NCBI RefSeq assembly: GCF_051622035.1
Contig: NC_135359.1
Span: 31,525,501-31,589,500 of the forward strand
Reading direction: 5' to 3'
DNA length: 64,000 nt
Source: Arctopsyche grandis
Taxonomy: Eukaryota > Arthropoda > Insecta > Trichoptera > Hydropsychidae
Position numbers and translations under genes: made by a program. Each line of letters opens with the position of its first letter. Within the stretch, counting starts at the first letter, position 1. Shown piece by piece: positions 1 to 11,060 of this stretch. The notes beneath the pieces are model-generated. The model was not told the origin of the DNA. It did no database searches and saw only the letters and a list, made by a program, of their open reading frames with translations.

Positions 1-1060
1 TGCTGTCACCTGCAGGTCAGTGACAGTTACTTTTTTTTAACCCTATGCTGTATCATTGTTCTCAGGTATCATTACAACCTACCTTTTTCATTTGCAGGTT
101 ATGAAAGGTGACAGCTTACCAGATGTTATGTGTCTTTCGTGTGTCAAAAGTCTGGTATCGTTGAGCAGTTTTCGAGACATCTGTCTTAAAAGTGACGAAA
201 TGTCGAAACTGAGATTAAACGATTGTCCGAAAATCAAGCCGGAAGAAGTCATATTGGAAGATTTAATATGGGAGGATGTTACTTCGTCTGGTAACAGAAC
301 AAAAACGGTACATGATATTGAAACTCCACCGACAGAATCTCTATTACCAAAAGCTGCAGATGAAATATGCTCCACACATTCTGAATCAAGTCATGAAATT
401 AATTCCCTAGATCCGTCTGTCCCTATGTTTGGATTACAGTTAACACAACAAAATCGTACACCTTTTGAATGTGGCGTTTGTTTGAAGTCGTTTACTTTAA
501 AACCCAGCCTTGTGAGACATTCCAGAACTCATATGGGGGAAAAGCCATTTAAATGCGACATTTGTTCAAAATCTTTTACTCGTCAATATAGCCTTGCAGT
601 ACATTTGAAATCTCACACTGAAAAAAACCCGCATAAATGTAACATTTGTTTAAAAATATTTACACAAAAAGACGATCTTGTTATGCATCGGAAATCTCAC
701 CCTATCGTCCAACCGTTCAAATGCGACATCTGTTCAAAATCTTTTACTCGTAAATACGGCCTTACAATACATTCGAAATCTCACACTGGAAACAACCCGT
801 ATACATGTAACGTTTGTTTAAAAACATTTCCCGTAAAAAATTATCTTAGACGACATTTGGAATCTCACTCTGGTGACAAGCCGTATAAATGTGACATTTG
901 TTTAAAAACATTTGCTGCAGAAACTTACCTTAAACAACATTCGAAATCTCACTCTAAAGATAAACTGTATCAATGTGATATTTGTTTAAAATCATATACA
1001 CGAAGAGGTAATCTACCAAGATATCATGTATGTACCAACACGTATGAAGTTTCACACTGA
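1..1060 (+). CDS. ZAD-C2H2 zinc-finger protein A (5' end outside window)
   Basis: Likely nuclear DNA-binding transcription factor of the insect ZAD zinc-finger family. The window opens in the last 15 nt of exon 1 (encoding CCHLQ). An 82-nt intron (16-97, gt...ag) is followed by exon 2 at 98-1060 with 320 codons; the join is phase 0. Exon 2 opens with the second half of the ZAD (GDSLPDVMCLSC), then a linker with the motif ILEDLIWED, then six canonical C2H2 fingers with linkers such as MGEKPFKC. A seventh finger has its first histidine out of place (PRYHVC) and may not fold. The start codon lies to the left, by analogy with paralogue B. The reading frame upstream of 98 is intron, not protein. 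A and B are a tandem pair with introns of equal length. Family confident; DNA target unknown. Confidence 0.85.
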
Positions 1061-1140
1061 GCCATACAAATGTAACATTTGTTCAAAACCATTTCTTCAT
1101 AAGTGGATTCTTGGTGAATACATGAAATCTTATGCTTGAA
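1061..1140 (+). pseudogene. Decayed terminal finger of gene A
   Basis: Just past the stop of gene A, another frame reads EPYKCNICSKPFLHKW, an evident C2H2 finger start, and ends at a stop near 1138. It is a former last finger cut off from the gene by a frame change. Gene B has the same relic in the same place, so the loss probably predates the A/B duplication. Confidence 0.6.
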
Positions 1141-1287
1141 TTAAATTGCACAAGTTTTTCATTTGCTTAACCGTTTGCCCGCGGTCGTCTTCTATGGTAG
1201 CTTTGCGCGACAAGTCTGTAGCGCGGCTGTTGATTTCATATTTCAATTTTCTAAATTCAAGACAATTTCTTTCTGCCAATCCATTTT

Positions 1288-1503
1288 CTACCTTCTATTT
1301 TTCCCATGGTTATCAAACGGAGACATTCGTATTTTGGACCCCGTATCATGTGTGTGAGTAACAAGTTGCCTAGCTCTCCCTATCATGTCGAGGACAGCTT
1401 CATTTGATACTGTTTTGGTCCACGGCATCTTCAGCATACGCCTGTAGACCCAAACAAATTTTAAAAATACATGAAAAAACTGATTGTCATTGTGAAATTT
1501 CAT
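1288..1503 (-). mobile_element. LINE reverse-transcriptase C-terminal scrap
   Basis: The minus strand encodes a segment with YRRMLKMPWT and NEAVLDMIG. This matches the region past the RT fingers and palm in RTE/CFDP2-like insect LINEs (general form RRMLRI-W---NEEVL). It is only about 70 codons, with no RT active site and no ends seen, so it is a 5'-truncated or internal relic. The same protein region occurs in a longer copy at 21890-22350. Confidence 0.55.
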
Positions 1504-1960
1504 AATATATAATTTTGTAATTAAAAATATTTTATGTAATAAATATGTTTATATATTTTTTATAATTCCTGTTCCCTTGATTCAAAAGTCACCGAAAGTT
1601 ATATACCGAAAATAAAATGCTGGTCATTTAATTTGTTGGCAAATTCAAATAACCTTTGTATAAATGTACATTGTAATCAGGTAATATAAAATAATAATAA
1701 TAAAAATAAAGGTGCAGCAAACTAGGCACATGCCTAGGGCCCCCATTTTTCTTTTTTATTTTATATTGAAAAAATAAAAAAATAAATTTGGCTTTCTTTG
1801 AACTTACAAAATATTCCATATTCAACTAATGGAAGTAACAATACTGATTGCAAAATATTATATTTTACGAGGCACGCAGGAAGTTGACTGTCAAATATCA
1901 ACGAATCACGAATACAACTTGTAAAACAGCAAACTGTAATTTGGAATTGTATTTTATATA
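1504..1960. other. AT-rich spacer, nothing recognised
   Basis: AT-rich sequence with short A and T runs. I see no convincing coding segment; the open frames on both strands lack domains. Confidence 0.5.
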
Positions 1961-1964
1961 AAAC

Positions 1965-2245
1965 TAGCTGAGCCCGGCATGCGTTGCAACGCCACAATAA
2001 CGAATGCAATTCCCGTTCCCGTTCCCATTTGTCGGAACAACGCAGGCAGCGAACACCTTGGTCGCGACGCGAAAACATTTGAAATTATAGCGTTGCAATG
2101 ACACCCATTCCCGTTTTTTTTCATAGAAATCTTCCCGGACATGCATACAACAAATCCTGAAAGTTCCATCGTAATCGGTTCAGTGGTTTAGGAGCCTATT
2201 CGAGACAAGCACACACAGACATTCATTTATATATATAGATACTGC
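1965..2245 (-). mobile_element. Helitron-like 3' end fragment
   Basis: Read on the minus strand this ends in a GC-rich stretch with CATGCCGGGCTCAGCTAG followed by T, resembling insect Helitron 3' ends (short hairpin, then CTAG before a T). The far side has a TATATATA run and a segment resembling the 'ATCGGTTCAGTGGTTTAGG' tail common in arthropod repeats, so an RTE-type LINE tail is the alternative. No Rep/helicase coding is present. Confidence 0.4.
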
Positions 2246-2268
2246 AGAAACACATGTATGAATGTCAA

Positions 2269-2348
2269 CCAGCAGCGTGGACTAGTGGTTAGCATATATG
2301 CTTTCGAAAATAGTGGTCACGGGTTCGAGTATCATGGGTTGCTGCTGG
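2269..2348 (+). repeat. tRNA-like fold (decayed tRNA or SINE head)
   Basis: An 80-nt block starts CCAGCAGC and ends GCTGCTGG, which pair as an 8-bp acceptor-like stem. Inside are an A-box-like GTGGTTAGC and a B-box-like GGGTTCGAG at the expected spacing for Pol III promoters. The arms do not give a clean anticodon stem. Either a degenerate tRNA gene or the head of a tRNA-derived SINE; it abuts the foldback repeat that follows. Confidence 0.45.
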
Positions 2349-2350
2349 CC

Positions 2351-2504
2351 ACGAAAAAACTGGACCAGTTTTTTCGTGACCAATTTTCGGGTGTGACCAG
2401 TTTTATCGTAACCAGTTTTAGTGTGACGTGTGATCACGCGTGACCGATCTAGAGCGACCGGTTGTCCTGTGACCGATTTACATTTGACTAGTAACACCGA
2501 ACCG
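2351..2504 (+). repeat. Foldback repeat family FB, one arm
   Basis: Carries the blocks GTGACCAGTTTT, GTGATCACG, GACCGATCTAGAGCGACC and TTTGACTAGTAA that recur at 15161-15770, 34138-34215, 44243-44352, 45269-45579, 50480-50775, 51041-51431 and 52977-53091. Complete copies are inverted repeats; this one is mostly a right arm. No coding capacity. Confidence 0.7.
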
Positions 2505-2523
2505 CAAAATACTATGGTTACCT

Positions 2524-2824
2524 GACAACTCGTTCACAGATTTTCCGTAAACCGATGATGCGCTCCAGGCATTACGTATACGGCCATCTCTTTCTCACCC
2601 CGTCTGTTCACCATGATCTTATTTACTATCCCATTACGTATGCAGCCATCTCTTTCACAGACCGTCTGTTATCGGTGAAAAAATGGTCTGTGAAAGAGAT
2701 GGCTGCATACGTAATGGCAGAGTAAACGAGATCATGGTGAACAGACGGGGTGAGAAAGAGATGACCGTATACGTAATGCCTGGAGCGCATCATCGGTTTA
2801 CGGAAAATCTGTGAACGAGTTGTC
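2524..2824. mobile_element. Near-perfect hairpin MITE with 140-bp arms
   Basis: Left arm 2524-2663 and right arm 2685-2824 are inverted repeats with few mismatches, around a 21-nt loop. The outer ends begin GACAACTCGTTCACAG. No open frame of note. Arms this well matched suggest a recent foldback/MITE or a freshly formed palindrome. Superfamily not assigned, as no clear target duplication was read. Confidence 0.75.
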
Positions 2825-2962
2825 GTGTCACCAAATACTATACATGCAAGGAATTGACAACCCTGTCGTGTTGCCATTCTGATTTAAAGCAAATGTCAAA
2901 AAGAAGGTGAAGTCATACATTCATTAGTCTTGTCATTTTTCTTTCTAGTAGTGCTTTGCACA

Positions 2963-4016
2963 ATGGAGTGCAGACTTTGCCTTTGTTCTGTTTCTGCCGA
3001 GTCTTCCGTCTCCATCCATGACGACCCTCATCCACTGGTGCAACGCATTTGGACCTGCTGTCACCTGCAGGTCAGTGACAGTTACTTTTTTTTAACCTTA
3101 TGCTGTATCATTGTTCTCAGGTATCGTTACTACCCACCTTTTAAATTTGCAGATTTCGAAAGATGACAGCTTACCGGATATTATGTGTCTTTCGTGCGTC
3201 AACAGTCTGGAGTCATTGAGCGCTTTTCGAGATGTCTGTCTTCAAAGTAACGAAATATCAAAACTAAGGTTAAGCGAGCGTTCTAAAATCAAGCCAGAAG
3301 AAGTCATACTGGAAGATTTAATATGGGAGGATGGCACTTCGTGTGATAACAAAACAAAAATAGTAGATGATATTGGAACTACACTGGCAGGACCTCCGTT
3401 AACGAAAACTCCAGATAAAATATGCTCCACACATTCTGAATCAAGCCATGAAATTCATTCTCCAGACCCGTCTTTACAATTGCAACAAAAAAATCGTACA
3501 ACATTTGAATGTGGCGTTTGTTTAAAATCGTTTTGTTCAAAGCCTAGCCTTGTGAGACATTCGAGAACTCATACAGGGGAAAAGCCATATAAATGTGAAA
3601 CTTGTTCAAAATCTTTCACTCGTCAATATAACCTTGCTTTACATTTGAAATCTCACACTAGGGAAGAGTCATATGAATGTGACATTTGTTTAAAAACATT
3701 CACACATAAAGGTAATCTCGGCACACATAGGAAATCTCACACTGTAGTCCAACCGTTCAAATGTACCGTTTGCTTAAAATCTTTCACTCGTCAATATGGC
3801 CTCACGGTACATTTGAAGTCTCACACTGGAGACAACCCGTATAGATGTGACATTTGTTTAAGAACATTTGCTATAAAAAATTATCTTAGACGACATTTGA
3901 AATCTCACTCTACTGAAAAACTGTATAAATGTGATATTTGTTTAAAATCATATACACGAAGAGGTCATCTACCAAGATATCATGTGTGTACCAACACATA
4001 TGAAGACTCACAATGA
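2963..4016 (+). CDS. ZAD-C2H2 zinc-finger protein B
   Basis: Two-exon gene. Exon 1 is 2963-3070 (36 codons from MECRLCLCSVSAESS), the intron is 3071-3152 (82 nt, gt...ag), and exon 2 is 3153-4016; phase-0 join, 323 residues. The ZAD has CxxC at C3/C6 and a second CxxC in DIMCLSC just after the splice. A linker holds ILEDLIWED. Five canonical C2H2 fingers follow, and a sixth is degenerate (PRYHVC). The ATG was chosen because MECRLCL is the family start, seen again in C, D, F, H, I and J. Expected role: nuclear DNA binding with ZAD-mediated dimerisation. Tandem sister of A, with identical intron length and near-identical intron sequence. Target unknown. Confidence 0.88.
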
Positions 4017-4215
4017 ACCATACAAATACGACATTTGTTTAAGATCATTTCTTCATAAATGGATTCTTGACGAACACTTGCAATCTCATACTTGAATTAA
4101 AACACAAATGTTCTATTTTTTAAACATAGTTTACTCAAAAGAGTCATGCTGGAATAAAACCACACAAATGTGATATTTATTTACAATCGTTTACTCTAAA
4201 GTTATCGAGTCGAAT
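4017..4215 (+). pseudogene. Relic fingers downstream of gene B
   Basis: At 4018-4096 another frame reads EPYKYDICLRSFLHKW, the same lost finger as behind gene A, here with the first Cys changed to Tyr. From 4145 a second relic reads HAGIKPHKCDIY, with the linker type of the other subfamily (C to J). The two subfamilies therefore share ancestry at this locus, or a piece was copied in. Confidence 0.55.
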
Positions 4216-4650
4216 CTTAAGATAAAGATAAGTGACTTAAAAGCCCTGGTTTAATTAGAACTTCTATGTTTTGAAATATTGATAAGTAACTCCATATTTC
4301 CTAATAATTTTGTATATATGTACATATTTACATACAATGTAAATTGATTTTGATAAACTAGCATTATTATTTAAGTTTTGTGAATATATGTATATGTACA
4401 TATATTATATGTGTTATATATTTTTTATTTCTACCTTACCTTTATTGTAATATCTATAAATAAATATATAATCTGGCATCTGAGTCTGATGCTCTGGATT
4501 ATATGTATATTGACTTAGTGATGTCATCCTGATTTCGGGAGGTCGGGGTTATTCTTTGTCTCCGAGTGACGAGATCATCTATGTGGAAGCTTCTACCGGC
4601 TCTAACCTAATTATAGAGCGAGTTGAATTGGGTCGTTTCCCTTGAGTAGC
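4216..4650. other. AT-rich 3' flank of gene B
   Basis: Runs of TATATGTACATAT and an AATAAATAT near 4459 that may serve as polyadenylation sequence for gene B. Nothing else recognised. Confidence 0.35.
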
Positions 4651-4654
4651 GAAG

Positions 4655-5645
4655 ATAATTTCAGGCGAGGTTGACTCTGCATGTTTTTACAAAAGCGCGA
4701 TGATGCCGAAATGTAACGAAAATAAAAAAAATCGCTAAATTTAATAAACTGGGAGTGGGAATTTTCCTCATAGAAAGGTCAAAAACGTTGTGAGCACGAT
4801 TCTGTCCAAAACCCTGAACGTATCGAGCTGAAAATTTATATTTGGATTTTATATGTACCAACTTAGAGCTAATTAGATTTTGGTCAAAATTCGTAAACCG
4901 GAAGTAGTATTTTTTTTTAAAACAATATTTCATTATTTTATTTTGACCTTTTAAATTATTTTTATTTTCTTGATATTTAATGCGTATATACATTATGGTG
5001 ATTTTAAGTAATAAAAAAGATTCGAACAAGAGCCGACAACCGACTCCCTACATTGCGTTCAATTTTCATGTTCACAATTGGCATGTGTGAACGTGTATGT
5101 ACATATGTTTAATTATCAAATTTTGTTTTATGACCTTCAAATACATACATAGATAAAGTCATGGGTTGGTCACATCCGAATTTTTACTTTATCTATGTAC
5201 GTGGTAACAAAAGATGAAGTTTTGTTTTCATGCGAAAATTCGAACTCGAGATTTTGACTGATTCGAACTCAGAATCGATCACTGATCACGTTTTCATGGT
5301 CTGGAAAAAATGTGTGTGTGTATTTTGGTGATTTTTTGAGCACCGTTAGTCCTATCGAACTGAAACTTAGTATTGGTTACTGAAATTCTTATGGACACAA
5401 CATAAATTAAGTTGACCGGAAATGGTACCTCCCCTTATAGATATACCCTTTTATTAAGTTTTTGAATTCAATTATCTCCCAAACCACTAACTGAATTTTT
5501 TTCACATGTATTAGAAATTATAAATTTTATAACCTAATATTTTCTAAATATTTTAATCTGAACCGGAAGTAATATTTTTACTCCAGTTAATTTTATAACT
5601 TCATATACCACAACCCATGTGATGATATTTCATCGGTTATGTATT
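4655..5645 (-). repeat. Dispersed repeat related to 55.6-57.4 kb
   Basis: On the minus strand this matches blocks of 55640-57380: CGAGTTCGAATTTTCGCATG, ACTTCCGGTTTACGAATT and the GTCAAAATAAAAT...TTGTTTTAAAAAAA segment, in the same order. Only about one tandem unit is present here. Short open frames come from AT-rich sequence. Probably a non-autonomous transposon of unassigned class. Confidence 0.55.
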
Positions 5646-5651
5646 ATATAC

Positions 5652-5690
5652 TAGTTGTTTTACCCGGCTTCGGGTAAAACAACATTAAAT
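5652..5690 (-). mobile_element. Helitron-like 3' terminus
   Basis: The minus strand reads TTTTACCCGAAGCCGGGTAA then AACAACTAG before T: a GC-rich hairpin about 10 nt before CTAG, the hallmark of a Helitron 3' end. It abuts a MULE transposase fragment at 5692. Confidence 0.5.
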
Positions 5691-5691
5691 T

Positions 5692-5749
5692 TATAGAAAA
5701 TCCCTTTACTGTAATAATCACGACTACGCTAATGAAGAGAGACCAAACC

Positions 5750-5835
<86 letters not shown>

Positions 5836-5873
5836 GGTTTGGTATCTCTTCATTAGCGTAGTCGTGATTATTA
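5692..5873. repeat. Hairpin of MULE fragment around a (TA)n loop
   Basis: 5692-5752 matches, on the plus strand, the MULE coding segment at 63785-63850 (residues FTVIITTPLMKRDQT). 5833-5873 is its inverted copy: arms 5712-5752 and 5833-5873 pair over 41 bp with one mismatch. The loop is almost pure TA. Confidence 0.75.
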
Positions 5874-5874
5874 A

Positions 5875-6142
<268 letters not shown>

Positions 6143-7188
6143 TGAAATTGTCTATGACAAGAGAATTGCCGAATGCGTGAAAAATGCAAGCACGTTGCCC
6201 AGTTCACGGATTCGGCAAATTCTTTGCCGAATGTCGATTACAAGCCACTATTCCCTTCAACTGTTTGTTGACGGCAGATGTCAACAAACTGGAAAAAAAT
6301 CTAATTGGAAACTAGTCGAGTATAATTGGAAACTAGTTAACCACCTGTTATGTCACAGGTGTCGTCTCGCAAAGAGTCGGAAAGTAAACGGATTGAAATG
6401 GAATTCAATCGGAATCATGCAACGGCAGAGAGGCACATTTATCAGATTACATAAATGTTGGTTGGTCAGTCGGCGGAGTCAATCAAGTCACTTTTGGGAG
6501 GATAGAGGCACCGCTTCAGAGGGAATGGCAACGGAAGCACGTTCTGGGTGGAACGTTGGTCTGCAGCAGGATGCTGGGCCACATGACAGGAAGACGCAAC
6601 AAATTTGGACGTTGGGGAAACGAGCGACTTGGATCAACCACGTGAGAAAATTTTGGACCGAAGAGCTAACAAATAATGATTTCCAAATGTAGAACATCGG
6701 ATGACTAATTTTAGGGGATTAGAAATATAACTGTAATTGTTTCCATTGCAAAGGTGTCGTAAATTGAAGGGTAACGAAAGTTTAATGTAATTGTTTCCAT
6801 TGTAAAGGTGACGTAAATTGAAGTGTAACGAAAGTTTACTGTAATTGTTTCCATTGTAAAGGTGACGTAAAGTGAAGTGTAATGAAAGTTTTATGTAATT
6901 GTCTCCATTGTAAAGGTGACGTTAATTGAAGTGTAACGAAAGTTTAATGCAATTGTTTCCATTGTAAAGGTGACGTTAATCTAACTGTAACAGAATTTAA
7001 ATTGTAAAGGTAACGTTAATGTAACGGTAATAAAATTTAAATGTCATTGTTTCCATTGTAACTGTAAAGATAACGACTATAATTGTAAATGTAACTGTGA
7101 CTGATATCAGAGATAAATGTAACTACTGTAGATTTATCAGTTCGGATTTGTTGGTCAATCGGGACGATTTGACCTAAGAGGGAGGCAA
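6143..7188 (+). mobile_element. Internal segment next to an LTR (old LTR element)
   Basis: This stretch leads into the LTR at 7189 and ends in a purine-rich tract (AAGAGGGAGGCAA), the usual place of plus-strand priming. It is therefore read as the 3' internal part of an LTR retrotransposon fossil. An open frame covers 6126-6692 but I recognise no domain in it. A 54-bp tandem array sits at 6733-7002. Confidence 0.45.
6733..7002 (+). repeat. 54-bp tandem repeat, five copies
   Basis: Units begin at 6733, 6787, 6841, 6895 and 6949 with the core ATTGTTTCCATTGTAAAGG. The period is exactly 54 bp, and a decayed sixth unit follows to about 7080. The array lies in the internal part of the LTR fossil. 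Confidence 0.85.
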
Positions 7189-7579
7189 TGTTACGCCGCG
7201 GATTAAGCGAATAGAATCCCAGAGACTGTGTGACCGTTCAAGGATTATCTGTAACGGATATCTGTTAACGGATTAACTAAATGCATACCGTGAGATCGGT
7301 GTAAGTGGTTTTAGGGATTAGCGACAAGCTAAGTGCATGAAAGCTAAACAATGATTGCACTTCTCATACCGTGGGAATACATATCCGAATACGTGACTAT
7401 ACAGTAGGTAAACAGATTAGACGTCCTGAGAGATCTACCCCTTATAAGGCGGTACGTAGGCGATATCAGATCATTCTGGACTGAGCGGTGACAGTGCGTG
7501 TAACTCCTGAATCATCAATAAATGCTGTGAAACGACTGTTGGCCTTTTACTTGGATCCTCCACCCACCCCTACGCAACA
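7189..7579 (+). mobile_element. LTR of family L1 (TGTTACG...CGCAACA), old
   Basis: 391 bp with TG...CA ends and an AATAAATGCTGTGA polyadenylation-like site. The same family occurs as a solo LTR at 48455-48839 and, inverted and interrupted, at 16403-17880. No flanking duplication is seen here because internal sequence lies on the left side. Ty3/gypsy-like by general form only. Confidence 0.7.
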
Positions 7580-7580
7580 A

Positions 7581-8835
7581 TATGACTACATACATATGTT
7601 TCGATCATCTCATATGACTTATACATAAATTAATGTTATTTTTAAACATTTTGATCAATATTTTAACAGTCGGAATTTTATACTTTGTGAAGAATCAGTA
7701 TTATATTATAAATATTTAATTTCATTACACATGTCCCAGAACATAGTTCTAGGCTTCACCGACCAGACCAATTGTACATATGAAAATGTGAGCGACTAAG
7801 AAATCACCCGGGGTGAAACGCTGTATCTAACTGCATACGTTTCTCCGGAGTCCGGAGATGTATTTGTCCCGAGGACCAAAACAGCCCTGCGTGACCTGGG
7901 CTTTGGAACACTTTGTATTTTAACTATCTCGTAGTCACCTCTCACTCATTGGCTTAATCTAAAATACAAAAATTGTTTTGACAGGGGACTATTACAGACA
8001 AGTCTTTGAGAATATGTATAATATGACTACATACATATGTTTCGATCATCTCATATGACTTATACATAAATTAATGTTATTTTTAAACATTTTGATCAAT
8101 ATTTTAACAGTTTTTTATACCTTGTGAAGAAATCAGTATTATATTATAAATATTTAATTTCATTACACATTAAACAATTTTTTCAACTTTTCCCACCGTC
8201 ACAGATAGAATTTGCTCAAATTTATGTTTGGCGTATTTCACAGGAGTTGTTACAGTGTAAAGAATTAATGATAAAAAGTAAAGGTCACTAGAAATTATGT
8301 ACTATCAATTATAATTGTAATGCATATAGCTTGTGGATATAAAGGGGAAAAGAAAACCTAAAACAAAATTTCAGAACACTTGAATTGTATTGATTGTTAT
8401 TGTGAAAATGATTATTGAACAGTGTGAGAGGTCCACGGAGAAAGAATGACATGTGGCCTTTTACAGTATCTATGTATAAGTACTAAAGTATCTATCTACA
8501 GTACTAAAGAGGACAAACACTTGGTGGATTTCCAAAGTTTATCTATTTCTAATTCATTAACCAAATTTAGTTTTTTGAGGCCACTTCAAAAAGAGCGATA
8601 GAAGTGGCAAACGAGTTATTTAACATTAAAATTAACTTAACAGCCCTACAAATTTGACTACATACATTTAAAACATGTAGTTGATAATTTCACAAAAATA
8701 TAATGGAATTGACCGTGTATTCATACACAGTTCCAATGTAGTTCATTTGTAGTTTGATCAATATTTTAACAGTGGGAATTTTATACCTTGTGAAGAATCA
8801 GTATTATATTATAAATATTTAATTTCATTGCACAC
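7581..8835. repeat. Dispersed 150-bp repeat in three copies, with decayed Ginger tail
   Basis: A block with GATCAATATTTTAACAG and AGAATCAGTATTATATTAT occurs at about 7581-7740, 8019-8170 and 8755-8830. The part from 8165 to 8240, read on the minus strand, matches the Cys-rich C-terminal coding end of the integrase-like gene at 9311-10024. 8285-8460 matches 10660-10920 in rearranged order. So this is a pile of broken copies of one element. Confidence 0.5.
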
Positions 8836-9300
8836 GTCCCAGGACATATGTAGCTCCAGGCCACACCGACCAGACCAGATGTATGAAATGTTTATCCCAG
8901 AATCCAAACATTATTTGGAGATGGGACTACCATGGGTATTTAATTTATAATTCCAGCCATTATTGATACCGATTATCTCAACATTATATATATTAGAGTA
9001 TTGTAATTTAAATTAAAACATTTTTTGAAAAAATATGATTTATTAAAAATTCTTCATATTTATATACCATACATACTTATAACTAATTGTTATATTCAAG
9101 AATTAGTATAATAATATATAATATTCATATCACATAAATTTTTTGGCCGAAATACAAAACAAATTAACATATTCAAAGATAACTTAAAAATGTAGGGAAA
9201 ATGACAACATGCTCATTGTATGAAACATAATATTTATATAACAAATTGGTTTGACCCAAAATTAAATAAATGATGTATTCAATAATTACTTAAAAATACA
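8836..9300. other. AT-rich spacer
   Basis: Very AT-rich, no domain or RNA gene recognised. It probably belongs to the 3' part of the element whose coding fragment starts at 9311 on the minus strand. Confidence 0.35.
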
Positions 9301-9310
9301 AGGGAATGAT

Positions 9311-10024
9311 TTAATACATATTAAATAAATTAGCAATTTTTGCAACTTCTGCCACCGTGACAGGCAGAATTGCAGACAAATTGACTGCAATTCCGGACTG
9401 GCATCCTTTAACACAGTGACACCTTTTATAACCCTGGCCAGTACCCACAGAACTGAGACGTACCAGTTTCTTGATGGAAGCCTCTACATTGGGCACATCA
9501 CTAACTTTTAATTGTTTATATTGGGTTTTATGGAGGCTATTTCGCTCCAATTTTTGTTCAATTACTCCCCATTTAGTTCCCACTTTGCATCTCCCATTTT
9601 CTGTCTCCATTACTACCCCAATTAAATTGGCGGGGTCTCCCCTGCCCTTATCAAATGGACTTACGCCAACCACAACATTTTCACCATTTTTCACAGGTGA
9701 CAATATTTTGTTGGATCTAGCCAGCATCCTATCGGCTTGATGCAACAAATTTTCTTTGGCTACTTTTCTGTATTTTACCGCTGAATGTTCATCATCTTCT
9801 AGTTCAGTTTTGTCAAAATGTGGTAAAATATCATTCGAAGAATTTTCATATTTTGCTTCAGGTATTGGGTCTTGAACTTCAATTGTGAAAGAATCAATTG
9901 AAAACCTCCCGTTATCTATATTTACAAAATAATTATCCATACTATCTATATTATTCTCTATGTTATTGTCTGTATTATTTTCTACGTTATTTTCTATATT
10001 ATTATTATACCTTAAAAATTCCAT
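9311..10024 (-). pseudogene. Ginger/KRBA2-like integrase C-terminal part
   Basis: 237-residue frame. The N-terminal 40 residues are Asn-rich. From about residue 85, the pattern KENLLHQADRML, then FDKGRGDPANLIGVV, then KVGTKWGVIEQ and GQGYKRCHCVKGCQ matches the region after the integrase core in KRBA2-like proteins derived from Ginger (GIN) DNA transposons. The expected Cys-rich tail is present in another frame (CNSACHGGRSCKNC), so the copy has a frameshift near its end. The DDE core and zinc-binding N-terminus are absent, so it cannot transpose. Family call is from memory of the motifs. Confidence 0.55.
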
Positions 10025-10640
10025 TTCTTCTCTTGTGTTACTAAGGGGATCCTTTATTTATGTTCACTTGTTACAATAGTAATTATATGTAAAAAAGAAG
10101 GTCGTTTTCGTTTCTCAGCTTCGGAACCAATGGGACGTTGCCAGAGATTCATTCTGAATGTTTGCACAAGAGCGATGAATATGCCATCGTCTTCATCTTT
10201 AATATGGAATTCGTCATTTTATAATGAACTTCTACATAAATAAATCTCATCTACATAAATAAATCGTCGGTAACATTATTTTTTTATCTTTGTTACATTG
10301 TAAAACATTTTCTATATGTCATCAATATATTATAATATATATTCAATTGTAAATAGGTTTTTGAGCTCTTTCTCCTATTATGCTGTGCATTAACATTAGA
10401 ATAATATAATACTATGATTACTAACCAAATAAAATAAAATTGCAAAATAGAAAATGATCAGTAGATCAGTAGCTATTAAAATATGTAGATATAAGATGTA
10501 TTGTGAACATAATTTCGTAATAATAAAAAGTATTTAAAAATCAAAACAAATAATATATATTCAAGAATATGTTTATGTATAATGTGTTGAAAACATAATA
10601 AATCATTGTATTTACTGTGCATAAAAGGTTTTTTTTTAAT
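10025..10640 (-). repeat. 5' region of the Ginger-like element
   Basis: Matches 49640-50175 in opposite orientation: AATGGGACGTTGCC, GTTCACTTGTTACAATAG and CGTCGGTAACATTATT all recur. The gene at 10024 starts just downstream on the minus strand, so this is probably the leader or terminal part of that element. Confidence 0.5.
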
Positions 10641-11060
10641 TTTGTCCCTGTAATTTAACTAATGGCCACTAGAAATTATGTACTATCAATTATAATTGAA
10701 ATGCATATAGCCTGTGGGTATAAAGGGGAAAAGAAAACCTACATATTTTATATGTAGCAAAATTTGTAGGGCTGTTAAGTTAATGTTAATGTTAAATAAC
10801 TCGTTTGCCACTTCTATCACTTTGTCCTCTTTAGTTAAGGTCTGATACTGTGAAAGCCCACATGACATTCTTTCTCAGGGGACCTCTCACACTGTTCAAT
10901 AATCATTTTCACAATAACAATCAGTACAATTGCAGTGTTGTTTTACTTTTTATCATAAATTATTTACACTGTAACAACTCCTGTGAAATGCGCCAAATTT
11001 AAATTTGAGCAAATTCTATCTGTGAAGGTGGGAAAAGTTGAAAAAATTGTTAAAATTTTT
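10641..11060 (+). repeat. Second decayed Ginger-like copy, inverted
   Basis: 10980-11050 carries, on the plus strand, the decayed equivalent of the Cys-rich coding end of 9311-10024, and 10660-10920 matches 8285-8460. The short minus-strand frame at 10686-10868 has no recognised domain. Confidence 0.45.

Noticed and set aside
6733-7002. 54-bp tandem array as a CRISPR array
   Set aside because: Units are contiguous with no unique spacers, and the DNA is from an insect-like genome.
10686-10868. 60-codon minus-strand frame as a small gene
   Set aside because: It is in a decayed repeat also present at 8285-8640 with the frame not kept.
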